The position numbers and the translations under genes were made by a program. 64,000 bases of DNA, taken from an uncultured Clostridia bacterium (GTDB taxonomy: Bacteria; Bacillota; Clostridia; Christensenellales; Aristaeellaceae). Numbering within the stretch: position 1 is the stretch's first letter; each line of letters opens with the position of its first letter. This document shows positions 52,645 through 60,993 of this stretch, piece by piece. The stretch is from NCBI GenBank assembly GCA_934621505.1, contig CAKTUU010000002.1, positions 62,001 to 126,000 of the forward strand, written 5' to 3'. The notes under the pieces are model-generated. The model did no database searches. It was not told the DNA's origin and worked only from the letters and a program-made list of their open reading frames with translations.

Positions 52645-53259
52645 TTGATTCGCTACAGCAACCGTTGCAAATGCCTGCTGTGCTACCTGCTTGCCTTTGC
52701 CCTGCCCCTTTTGTGGCTGGCAGCCGCTGTATGGTTCCTTTACCCCTGCCGGCTGGCGGGCACCGCGCCCAATGTGGCCGCAAACCTTCTTTCTCTTTGT
52801 CCGGGGCTGGAAAAGCTGCTGCCTTCTCTTACGCAAACGGCCCAGCTCTGCGCCATGCCGGAAGGCCTGGGGGGACAAGCCTTCCGTGTAGCGCTGGTGG
52901 CCCGGGAGCGGGTCTGGCTGGCGTTTACAACGGGCTGTGCCCTGCTGGTCTGGGGGCTTACGCTGCTGGTTCAGCTGGGCTGGCGCGCGCGTTTCAGCAG
53001 CGCTGTGGGAGCTGCCAGCCAAACCGGCAGGGCCATTCGCTCCTACCGGCTGCGCATGATCCTGCTGGCGGGAATCAACGGCCTGATGGCCGCTCTGGTC
53101 TGGCTGGCGGGCGTTCGTTTTATTGGAGACCGGGGACTATGGGATGTTCTCACCTATTTTTTGCCTTACCCGCTGCACCTGCTGGCCGCGTGGCTGGTCT
53201 TTCGGCTGGCCGCCCCGGCGGCCATCAGCGGCAGGCACGGTTTTTTTAAGCGCCTGTAA
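52645..53259 (+). CDS. Four-TM membrane protein of the tubulin/actin-like operon
   Basis: TTG 52645 behind GGGGG. 204 residues with hydrophobic segments at about 9-33, 90-112, 134-156 and 162-185. The first is preceded by a Cys/Arg-rich MIRYSNRCKCLLC. No motif is recognised. It lies 14 bases after the lipoprotein and 12 before the tubulin-like gene. It could anchor the cytoplasmic filaments to the membrane and connect to the lipoprotein outside; that is inference from position. Confidence 0.6.
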   Translation: MIRYSNRCKCLLCYLLAFALPLLWLAAAVWFLYPCRLAGTAPNVAANLLSLCPGLEKLLPSLTQTAQLCAMPEGLGGQAFRVALVARERVWLAFTTGCALLVWGLTLLVQLGWRARFSSAVGAASQTGRAIRSYRLRMILLAGINGLMAALVWLAGVRFIGDRGLWDVLTYFLPYPLHLLAAWLVFRLAAPAAISGRHGFFKRL

Positions 53260-53271
53260 AGGAGACTGCCT

Positions 53272-54822
53272 ATGGGCTGTTATGTAATTGCCGTTGGCGG
53301 AACCGGCAACAAAATTCTGGAAAGCCTTGTGTACGCCGCCTGCGCCGACGTTTTTGGCGGCGTCTCCCATCTGGATATGCTGTCGGTGGATGTGGACGCT
53401 TCCTGCGGCAACACCACCCGGGCCAAGCGGGCCGCCGAATGCTACCAGAATGTGCGGGAAGCCCTGGAAACGGGCGCGCCGCCGCATCGCTGCTTTCACA
53501 CCGCTGTAAACGTGCGGCAATGGGACATGAACCTGAGCCGCCGGGCCGCCTCCGTGGAAAAAATGGCGCAGAACCACAGCCGGGACCGTTTGCTGGCCCG
53601 TACCCTGTTTACCCCTGCGGAAGCCCGGCTGGAATACAGCGAGGGTTTTCGCGGCCATCCGGACCTGGGGGTTCTGTTCTTCGCGGATTTGCTGTCCTCG
53701 CTGGAAAAGCGCCGCCAAAGCGGCCAGCCGGATGAATTGAACGCCATGCTGGACCGCATGGAGGCGGATATGCAAAATGGGCGGGAGGTGCGCGTGCTGC
53801 TGTGCGGCAGCATTTTTGGCGGCACCGGGGCCAGCGGCATTCCCGCCATTTCCAAATATTTGCGCAGCCGTTTTTCCGGGGATCTGTTCACCCTGGGCGG
53901 GCTGCTGATGCTGCCCTATTACAGCGTGCCCAGGGCCGACGTGGACGAAAGCCGCGAAATCGCCGTCAGCAGCGACACGTTTTTGGACAAGGCCCGCACG
54001 GCCCTGCAATACTACGGCATGGACGGCATGATTGGCAGCGGCGGCCAGGATGGCATTTACGACGCGGTGTACCTGCTGGGCCTGCCGCCGGAATTTTTTA
54101 TGCCTACCCATCGGTACGCCACCGGCTCCCAGGCGCAGGAAAACGACGCTCACCTTCTGGAATGGCTGGCCGCCCGCTGCGCCGTTCACTTTTTGTCCAC
54201 AGGGTTTCACGGGGCGGACCGGCATAACCGGGACTGTTATTACTACCAGTGGAACACCCCGCAGCTAAGCTGGGCCTGCTTTGACCAGGACGCGCTGTTT
54301 TACCGGGACCGCTACGGGGCCATGCTGAAGGCCGCCGTGGTGTATCTGACCGAATGCTACCCCACCCTGCACGGCGGCGTAACCGCCGCCAAACGAAGCT
54401 GCCTGCGGGTTAACTACTGCGCGCCCTATTTTTCCGCGCCGTTCAGCGCCAGGCAGCGCGCCCTGGGGGAACGGCGGCTGGATTCCCTGTACCGCTTTTT
54501 TGCCCTGTACGCTCAATGGCTGCGTCAGGTGCTGACCAGTCTGCATCCGGATTTGGTCGGCCCCTCTGACGGTCTTTTTCAGCGGGAATCGCTGGATATT
54601 CTGTCCAGGCTGTTGGACGGCGGCTGCGCGGATCAGCAGGCCTGCGAGCAGCTACAGCGCCGTTTGCACCAGTTGGTGGCCGGTCCCCTGCGGGACAGCC
54701 GGGATATCGGCTGGGTTATTCGCGGTCTTGGCGGCGGCGAGGGCTATACCGGCGACCAGATTGACGGCGCGTTCAGCGCTTTTGTATCCACTTTGATGAA
54801 TGTGGTGATGGAAAATCCGTAA
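53272..54822 (+). CDS. Tubulin/FtsZ-superfamily GTPase-like protein (Tubulin_2 type)
   Basis: 516 residues. The first strand and loop YVIAVGGTGNKILESL (residues 4-19) fit the nucleotide-binding T1 region, and the glycine-rich GGTGASG (183-189) matches the tubulin/FtsZ T4 signature GGTGxG. Between them are SVDVDASCGNTTRAKR and a helical stretch. The C-terminal half is helical. This layout fits the bacterial Tubulin_2 family (PF13809). It is clearly not FtsZ: it is longer, lacks FtsZ sequence elsewhere, and lies away from ftsA or mraW genes. It could form GTP-dependent filaments, but that is not shown. Confidence 0.8.
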   Translation: MGCYVIAVGGTGNKILESLVYAACADVFGGVSHLDMLSVDVDASCGNTTRAKRAAECYQNVREALETGAPPHRCFHTAVNVRQWDMNLSRRAASVEKMAQNHSRDRLLARTLFTPAEARLEYSEGFRGHPDLGVLFFADLLSSLEKRRQSGQPDELNAMLDRMEADMQNGREVRVLLCGSIFGGTGASGIPAISKYLRSRFSGDLFTLGGLLMLPYYSVPRADVDESREIAVSSDTFLDKARTALQYYGMDGMIGSGGQDGIYDAVYLLGLPPEFFMPTHRYATGSQAQENDAHLLEWLAARCAVHFLSTGFHGADRHNRDCYYYQWNTPQLSWACFDQDALFYRDRYGAMLKAAVVYLTECYPTLHGGVTAAKRSCLRVNYCAPYFSAPFSARQRALGERRLDSLYRFFALYAQWLRQVLTSLHPDLVGPSDGLFQRESLDILSRLLDGGCADQQACEQLQRRLHQLVAGPLRDSRDIGWVIRGLGGGEGYTGDQIDGAFSAFVSTLMNVVMENP

Positions 54823-54841
54823 AAAAGGAGGCTGCGTCCGA

Positions 54842-57800
54842 ATGGCCAAAGCAATCAATCCACAGGATCAAACCGCCTATCTGACCTTTTTGCCCCCTTT
54901 GAACGACGGGTTTCACACCGGCTACCACAGCCGGCAGGGTCTGGTGTGCGACCACAACCAGCACCCCGGCGAATGGCTGGAAAACCTGGCCCGGTACATG
55001 AAAACCTCCGGCCAGGACGTAGGCTTTTCCATCCCGGATGTGCTGGCGGCGGAGCAGCAGCTGCGCCGCTTGAGCCGACTAAGCCCTCAGGAGGCCGCGT
55101 CCCACCAGCAAATGACGGATTACCGGGCGCTGCTGTGTCTGCTGCTGTTATGGGATCTTTGGCCGGACAAGGATCGTCCCCTGCTGGAACTGCGCTGTTT
55201 AAGCGATCCGGACACCGCCTTTTGCCAGGCGGTCACAGACGCGCTGTCCCCGCGCCGCGCCCCGGAGGGGCTGTGGGTTTTTACCCTGCGCATGCCCCAG
55301 GCTACCGAAAGCGACGCCCAGCCTATCGCCCTGCTGTCCCATGAGATGATTCTGGTTCCCGCGGCGGACCCCGGGCCTTTGACCCGGCTGCTGCCGCCCC
55401 AGGCGCGCTGGTACGACCGCAGCGCCTGCCGCTGGCTGGACCCCTGCGCTTACCTGAACCGGCGGGACGCCCTGTGCCTGACCCACCGTTTGGAAGTCCT
55501 GAAGCAAATGAACGAACAGGCCGCTCTGGGCAGCCCGCTGTACGACCCGGACGCGGGCCTGTGCGCCCTGCTGGACCGGTTGATTGGCGATATTCAGGCG
55601 GCCCGCCGTCCCTGGCTGCAAGCGCTGGATTCCGGCAGCGCCCGTCAGGAGCTGCGCACCCTGCTGCTGGCCGTCTATACCACGGAGGGCCGTCTGGATG
55701 TACAGGCCCAAACGCTGGATCCCGCACGGCTGTCCATGGATGGCAATCCGCTGCTGCACAGCCTGATGGGCAGCCAGCCGCCTGAGCCCGGAGCGGCGGC
55801 CTGCCAGGTTTATTCTTTCCATGGTCAACCCTTTGCCGTGCAGTCGCCCGTTTGTCTGCTGGAACCGGATATTTCCGACCCGGCTGTGCTGCCCGCCCTG
55901 CAAAGGGAACTGGACCTGCTGGAAAAGCACGACCCGGAATGGCGCAAAGCCGCCAGCCGGAAGCTGACCCTTTTATCCCGGCAGCTGGCGGCTGCTGCCG
56001 GCGCATGGCCTCAAGGGGCGGATTGTCTGGCTGAATGGGCCCGCCAGCTGGACCAGCTTCCCACGCCCGCCGCTGTGCAAACCCTGCTGCGCTATCCCAT
56101 GGAGGACTGTCCCTCCACCCTTGTTTCCCTGTTTTCAGACGCTTTGGGGCTGACGGACGCGGAAGCGGCCGCCGCGCCCTTTTCCGACTGCATGACGTTG
56201 ACTCACGCGCCCTGTCTGGACGGCGGCAACATTCCGGTAGCCGGTATGGGGGAGCCCTGCTATGCCCTGCCGCCCCTTTCGCCCCGGCTGTGCGCCTGTC
56301 TGGCCGCCTGCGCCGAGGCCGATGATTTATACGCCCCGGTGCTGCAAGGGCTGGACTATGTGTACGACGCCGGTCAAAACGCCGTTACGGCCCGTTTTAC
56401 CCTGACCCGCCGCACGCCCGGTCAGGGAGCGGCTCTATCCAGCGCCATTACCTTTGAGCGCGCCTACCGCCTTTCCAGCCAGTTTCAATCCGGCAATGCC
56501 GTGGTGATAGACGATTTGCCCCAGGTAACCGTCTGGCCCAATGTACGCCTGACGGCCGGTCTGTGGAAAAGCTATTATGTCTTTACGGCCCATTCCTCTC
56601 AGCTGGACGCCTGGGCGCTGGATGAGCAGGGCTGGGTACAGGGGCGGCTATACGCCCGGGACGGCCTTAGCTGGCAAACCGCCTGTGTGTCCCGCTTTCC
56701 CGCTTATGTGGCCCTGCGGCGGGGCGCGCTTTCCATGGGCGCTCTGGTCAACGATATTCCCCGTCAGGTGCTGAAGCGGGAGGAACCCTGCGCCATCGCC
56801 ATTGATTTTGGCAGCATCTCCACCACGGTGATGCTGCGTCAGGGGGAACGGGTGCAGCCCGCCCTGCTGCCCGCCGGGCTGCACCGGCAGCTGCTCGCGT
56901 CCCCCCATCCCATGCCCCTGGAGGAGGCTTTTTTGCCCGCCTGGGCCCTGCAAGACCATCCCACCTATTACAGCGTCATGGACATGTTTACCGATCAGCC
57001 GGATCACTGGACGGGTGTTTTGCGGGATGGCCACATCTACTACCCGCAAAGCACCGGCGAGCTGATGGACAAGCAGGCGGATTCCCTTTATTACGATCTG
57101 AAATGGGGGCAGGAGGAGTACGCCCGCAAATGCCTGCGGCTCTTTTTGAAGCAGGTGATGCTGCAGGCGCTGCTATCCACCCGGCTGGCGGGGTCGTACA
57201 GCGCGTCCTACCGGGTTTCCATGCCCAACGCCATGCCCCTGCCCAAGCGGGAAGCCTATTTGGACATGGTGCGGGGGCTTTCGCGGGAACTGGCCGAGGA
57301 AACCGGCCTGCCACTGACGACCGGCATCCCCCCGGTGCTATACGCCACGGAGAACCAGGCGGACGGGCGGTATTTCCGCAGCCGCAGCGAGGTAAACGCG
57401 CAAGCCGGTTATCTGAATCTGGATATCGGCGGCGGTACGGCGGACCTGAGTCTATGGCTGAACAACGCCTCTCACGCCAGCATGGAATGCTCCCTGCTGC
57501 TGGGCTGCCGGCAAATGCTTTTTGATTCCCTGATGGACCGCCATCCCCGGGAGATGGAGCAGGACTTCGATCAGGACGGTCTGCGGGATTCGGTTTTGCA
57601 GCTGACCCAGCTTTACAAACGGGAAGGCGCGACCCAGCGGGGGCGGCACAAATGCATGCTCTTGCTGGACGATTTGTTTGCCGTACACGCACCGGACATT
57701 CGCCGGTGCATGGCGCAGGCCCGGGCTGACGGCCGCATTACCTATGTGGAAAGTCTGCTGCTCTTTGAGCTGGGTTTTCTTTTGACCTTAGCGGGCGAAA

Positions 57801-58321
57801 TGCTCCAGCGGGCGCACCGGGACAAGGCGTTATCCCCCCTCCTTCCACGGCGGATGGAGCTATGTATCGCCGGAAACGGCGGTCAGCTGTTCAAAATTTT
57901 CTCTGACGAGCAGCTTTCCAGGCTATGCGATTTAGCCATGCTGCGGCTGGATACGTCCCATCCGCTGCGTTTGCTTTACCCCATTCAAAGCCGCCATCCC
58001 AAGCAGGAGGTGGCCATGGGTCTGCTTGAGCAGGACGGCGGTCTGCAAAGCGCCATTCAGGCCGCCGACCGCTGGAACGGCACCTTTGAAGGGATGGATG
58101 CGCCCGATGTGCTGGCGGATTATCTGTCCGCGTTTTACCGTCTATTCCCCCAGGCGGCCCACCGGCTGATGCCGGGCGCTTTTCAGGAGGACGCGCTGAC
58201 CGCCGCCAGTCTATCGGAGCTAACCGCCATTCGTTCCAATCTGCAATCCCGTTATCCCCGGGATGATTTTTCCTTCTACGTCGCGTGCTTCGTCGCCCTC
58301 AAGCGTCTATGGCTCCTTTAG
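54842..58321 (+). CDS. Large protein with C-terminal actin/Hsp70-fold (ASKHA) ATPase
   Basis: 1159 residues. The ATPase part lies in the last 510: phosphate 1 AIAIDFGSISTTVML (D655 to T662), phosphate 2 YLNLDIGGGTADLSL (D861 to D868) and adenosine ELCIAGNGGQLFK (G1011 to G1014). The long insert between the first two motifs and overall size resemble SrfB-type proteins. The first 640 residues show no known domain: a helical N-terminal part, then a beta-rich section around 490-640. It follows the tubulin-like gene by 19 bases with AAAAAAGGAGG upstream. The stop codon is the first base of a palindromic repeat. It is probably a cytoplasmic ATP-dependent partner of the tubulin-like protein. Confidence 0.82.
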   Translation: MAKAINPQDQTAYLTFLPPLNDGFHTGYHSRQGLVCDHNQHPGEWLENLARYMKTSGQDVGFSIPDVLAAEQQLRRLSRLSPQEAASHQQMTDYRALLCLLLLWDLWPDKDRPLLELRCLSDPDTAFCQAVTDALSPRRAPEGLWVFTLRMPQATESDAQPIALLSHEMILVPAADPGPLTRLLPPQARWYDRSACRWLDPCAYLNRRDALCLTHRLEVLKQMNEQAALGSPLYDPDAGLCALLDRLIGDIQAARRPWLQALDSGSARQELRTLLLAVYTTEGRLDVQAQTLDPARLSMDGNPLLHSLMGSQPPEPGAAACQVYSFHGQPFAVQSPVCLLEPDISDPAVLPALQRELDLLEKHDPEWRKAASRKLTLLSRQLAAAAGAWPQGADCLAEWARQLDQLPTPAAVQTLLRYPMEDCPSTLVSLFSDALGLTDAEAAAAPFSDCMTLTHAPCLDGGNIPVAGMGEPCYALPPLSPRLCACLAACAEADDLYAPVLQGLDYVYDAGQNAVTARFTLTRRTPGQGAALSSAITFERAYRLSSQFQSGNAVVIDDLPQVTVWPNVRLTAGLWKSYYVFTAHSSQLDAWALDEQGWVQGRLYARDGLSWQTACVSRFPAYVALRRGALSMGALVNDIPRQVLKREEPCAIAIDFGSISTTVMLRQGERVQPALLPAGLHRQLLASPHPMPLEEAFLPAWALQDHPTYYSVMDMFTDQPDHWTGVLRDGHIYYPQSTGELMDKQADSLYYDLKWGQEEYARKCLRLFLKQVMLQALLSTRLAGSYSASYRVSMPNAMPLPKREAYLDMVRGLSRELAEETGLPLTTGIPPVLYATENQADGRYFRSRSEVNAQAGYLNLDIGGGTADLSLWLNNASHASMECSLLLGCRQMLFDSLMDRHPREMEQDFDQDGLRDSVLQLTQLYKREGATQRGRHKCMLLLDDLFAVHAPDIRRCMAQARADGRITYVESLLLFELGFLLTLAGEMLQRAHRDKALSPLLPRRMELCIAGNGGQLFKIFSDEQLSRLCDLAMLRLDTSHPLRLLYPIQSRHPKQEVAMGLLEQDGGLQSAIQAADRWNGTFEGMDAPDVLADYLSAFYRLFPQAAHRLMPGAFQEDALTAASLSELTAIRSNLQSRYPRDDFSFYVACFVALKRLWLL

Positions 58322-58473
58322 CAGGGGCAGTGCCCCTGCACCCCGGGACCGCTTCGCGGGGAGGGCAAGGCCCTCTGCGGGGCCGCTTCGCGGGGGCTGG
58401 GCTCAGCTTGTTTGGCGCAGAACATTTGGGTTTTCCGGACACGGAAAACCCAAATGCCTTGCGTTCGCCGTGG
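58321..58473 (+). repeat. REP-like repeat, third copy of the 9.8-kb family
   Basis: Starts with GCAGGGGC-AGT-GCCCCTGC at 58321-58339, whose first base is the last base of the preceding stop codon. Then CCGCTTCGCGGGGGCTGGG, GGCGCAGAACATTT, and a perfect 15-bp hairpin CATTTGGGTTTTCCG-GACA-CGGAAAACCCAAATG (58423-58456), followed by CCTTGCGTTCGCCG. Compared with the copies at 9857 and 9969, base changes in one arm are matched in the other. Confidence 0.85.
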
Positions 58474-58513
58474 GGCAAAGTATTTGTTTGGTTGGGCAAA
58501 AACGTATTCACCC

Positions 58514-58559
58514 AAAAAGCGGTTTGGTTTTCTCTGCCTGGAAAACCAAACCGCTTTTT
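58514..58559 (-). terminator. Bidirectional terminator between convergent genes
   Basis: A perfect 19-bp stem (58514-58532/58541-58559) with T runs at both ends (five A on the left, seven T on the right). It serves the operon ending at 58321 and the gene at 58570. Confidence 0.9.
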
Positions 58560-58569
58560 TTCATCCCAT

Positions 58570-58995
58570 CTACAGATAGGCTTTCATTTTTTCCACATTG
58601 CTTTCCTGGGTATCCAGCAGGCGCTGGCCCAGGGCGCGGGGTTCATCGTCCTGACCATCGTAATCCCGCAGATGGCGAATGGTTTTGACAATGCCCATGG
58701 TCGTGCCCTGAATCATCATCTCGGCGATTTTTCCCCGGGAATCGTCCATGGACATCTGAATGGCGCTCATCAGGTCCGCGGACAGCTTGGCCATGGGGCC
58801 GGTTCCGCCGGGCATGTCGCCCCGGCGGCGAATCAGCTGGTCCGCCTGGCCGCGGATATGCTCGTACTCCGCCCGCTCCCGCTTCAGTTCCTTCAGCAGC
58901 TTTTCTTCCGCGTGGCTTTCCACCGCGTCAATGCCTTCGCAGCCCATATCCGCCGTTTTGTACACATATTGCAGCATTTCCATTTCCGGCAGCAT
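58570..58995 (-). CDS. Hypothetical all-helical protein, possible ferritin-like bundle
   Basis: 141 residues with GAGGTGAGGAAAC before ATG 58995. Predicted to be four amphipathic helices: MEMLQYVYKTADMGCEGIDAV, HAEEKLLKELKRERAEYEHI, SADLMSAIQMSMDD and MGIVKTIRHLR, ending LGQRLLDTQESNVEKMKAYL. The YKTADMG and NVEKMKAYL ends recall ferritin-like DUF2383-type bundles, but the metal-ligand pattern cannot be assigned. Function is unknown. Confidence 0.55.
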   Translation of the reverse strand: MLPEMEMLQYVYKTADMGCEGIDAVESHAEEKLLKELKRERAEYEHIRGQADQLIRRRGDMPGGTGPMAKLSADLMSAIQMSMDDSRGKIAEMMIQGTTMGIVKTIRHLRDYDGQDDEPRALGQRLLDTQESNVEKMKAYL

Positions 58996-59024
58996 GTTTC
59001 CTCACCTCACGGGTAGGATGCGCC

Positions 59025-59500
59025 TTACAGCTGCTTATAATGCACAATAATATCCTCGCAGCTTCCGTCCGGTATATGAAAGCCGCCGGGAATGGTTCCC
59101 AGCCGCTGATACAGATGCAGCGCGTGCGTGTTGGACGCTACCACCGCGTTAAACTGCATGAGGCGGAAGCCATATTCCCGGGCCTTTTCCAGACAGTCCT
59201 TCACCAGCTTTTCGCCAATATGTTCGCCCCGGATATCCCGCCGCACCGCATAGCTGGCGTTGGCGATATGGCCGCAGCGGCCCACATTATTGGGGTGCAG
59301 AATGTACAGCCCCACCACCTGTCCGCTGTCCTGATCCTGAGCGACGCCCGTATAGGTCTGTCCCTGAAAAAAGGCGTCGCCTTCCGTGGCGGCAGTTCCT
59401 CCATCTGAGGAAAAGCCACCCCGTCCCGCACCACCTGATTCCCGATCAGGCAGGCCGCCTCACAATCCTACGGCGTGTAGGCGCGAATGCAAATATTCAT
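59025..59500 (-). pseudogene. Decayed GNAT acetyltransferase
   Basis: The coding frame starts at ATG 59500, overlapping the glpK stop (ATGA), with GGAGGAAAC upstream. Codon 11 is TAG (59470-59468), where an Ala or similar would be expected before DCEA. About 25 codons later a one-base deletion just after the codon for the last Leu of QMEEL (about 59398) shifts the frame. The remainder continues in another frame (ATEGDAFFQGQTYTGVA, VVGLYILHPNNVG, YAVRRDIRGEHIGEKLVKDC, IPDGSCEDIIVHY). A short in-frame gap at YQRLGTIPGG also seems missing. The original was a normal GNAT acetyltransferase. Confidence 0.82.
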
Positions 59501-60993
59501 TTCGTTTCCTCCACCCAGCCCCGGCTGCGCTCCACGGCTCTATGCCATCCGTACAAGGCCAGTTCCCGGTTATACGCGTCCATCCTGGGCTGAAAAATCA
59601 AATCCGGTTTCACCATGGAGGCGGCTTCCTCCTTGCTGGCGTACAGCCCCACGCCAATGCCCGCCAGCAGGGCCGCGCCCAGCGCCGTGGTTTCCAGCAC
59701 CACGGGCCGCACCACCGGCACATCCATAATATCCGCCTGATACTGCATCATAAAGCTGTTGGCGCTGGCCCCGCCGTCCACATTCATCTGCCTGGGCTTT
59801 TGTCCGCCGTTATCCGCCGTCATGGCGCTGAGCAGGTCGCAGCTCTGGTAGCAGATGGCCTCCAGCGCCGCCCGCACAATATGGGCCCGGTTGGTGCCCC
59901 GGGTCATGCCCACAATGGTGCCCCGGCTGTACATATCCCAATAGGGCGCGCCCAGACCGGTAAAGGCAGGCACCAGAAACACCCCGGCGGTATCGGGTAC
60001 GCTTTCCGCCAGCTGTTCGCTTTCTGCTGCGGAATCAATCATGTGCATTTCATCCCGCAGCCACTGCACGGTCGCGCCGCCCATAAACACGCTGCCCTCC
60101 AGGGCGTAGGTAGGCTTGCCGCCCAGCCGCCAGGCCATGGTGGTCAGCAGCCCGTTCTGGCTTTGCACCGGGGTATCGCCCGTATTCATCAGCATAAAGC
60201 AGCCGGTGCCGTAGGTGTTTTTCACCATGCCCGGCTCAAAGCAGGCCTGCCCAAACAGGGACGCATGCTGGTCCCCCGCCATGGCGGCCACGGGAATGGG
60301 CCGCCCCAGAATTTCCGGCCTGAGCTGGCCGATTACCTGTGCGCTGTCCACCACCGATGGCAGCACACTGCGGGGAATGTGCAGCATTCGCAGCAGGTCG
60401 TCGTCCCATTGCTGGGTATGCAGGTTAAACAGCATGGTGCGGCCCGCGTTGGTCGCGTCCGTTACATGAGGCCGCCCCTCCACCAGATGCCAGGCCAAAA
60501 AGCTGTCCACCGTGCCAAAGCACAGTTCGCCCCGCTCCGCCTGCTCATGCAGGTTCAGGGTATCCAGCAGATACGCCAGCTTGGTGCCGCTAAAATAGGC
60601 GTCCGGCACCAGTCCTGTCTTTTCCCGAATCATACCGGCACATCCGTCCCGCACAAGGCGTTCCACATAAGGCGCGGTGCGGCGGCACTGCCACACAATG
60701 GCGTTATGCACGCAGCGTCCGGTGGCTTTTTCCCACAGCAGGGTGGTTTCCCGCTGATTGGTAATGCCAACGGCGGCAATATCCGCCACGTTTACGCCGC
60801 TTACCTCCACCGCCTTTTGCAAGGCGGCCACCTGGGTGTTCAGAATATCGTCCGGGTCATGCTCCACCCAGCCGGGCTGGGGGTAGTGCTGCTTAAACTC
60901 AATGGCGTGCGCCGCCAGAGTACGGCCATTCTGGTCAAACACGATGGCCCGGCTGGATGTGGTGCCCTGATCCAAAGCAACCAGATACTTCAT
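59497..60993 (-). CDS. glpK: Glycerol kinase
   Basis: 498 residues. Phosphorylates glycerol with ATP to glycerol 3-phosphate. FGGY family: ALDQGTTSSRAIVFDQ (phosphate 1), TNQRETTLLWEKATG, CFGTVDSFLAWHL, the glycerol-site region MAGDQHASLFGQ, YALEGSVFMGGATVQWLRDE, and GGASANSFMMQYQADIMDV are intact. The start overlaps hemZ's stop by four bases. No glpF or glpD is adjacent. Confidence 0.97.
   Translation of the reverse strand: MKYLVALDQGTTSSRAIVFDQNGRTLAAHAIEFKQHYPQPGWVEHDPDDILNTQVAALQKAVEVSGVNVADIAAVGITNQRETTLLWEKATGRCVHNAIVWQCRRTAPYVERLVRDGCAGMIREKTGLVPDAYFSGTKLAYLLDTLNLHEQAERGELCFGTVDSFLAWHLVEGRPHVTDATNAGRTMLFNLHTQQWDDDLLRMLHIPRSVLPSVVDSAQVIGQLRPEILGRPIPVAAMAGDQHASLFGQACFEPGMVKNTYGTGCFMLMNTGDTPVQSQNGLLTTMAWRLGGKPTYALEGSVFMGGATVQWLRDEMHMIDSAAESEQLAESVPDTAGVFLVPAFTGLGAPYWDMYSRGTIVGMTRGTNRAHIVRAALEAICYQSCDLLSAMTADNGGQKPRQMNVDGGASANSFMMQYQADIMDVPVVRPVVLETTALGAALLAGIGVGLYASKEEAASMVKPDLIFQPRMDAYNRELALYGWHRAVERSRGWVEETK

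Noticed and set aside
59468..59470. TAG in the acetyltransferase gene as recoded sense codon
   Set aside because: A separate frameshift follows, and TAG is used as a normal stop elsewhere in the window (for example 3719, 30560, 43753, 58321).
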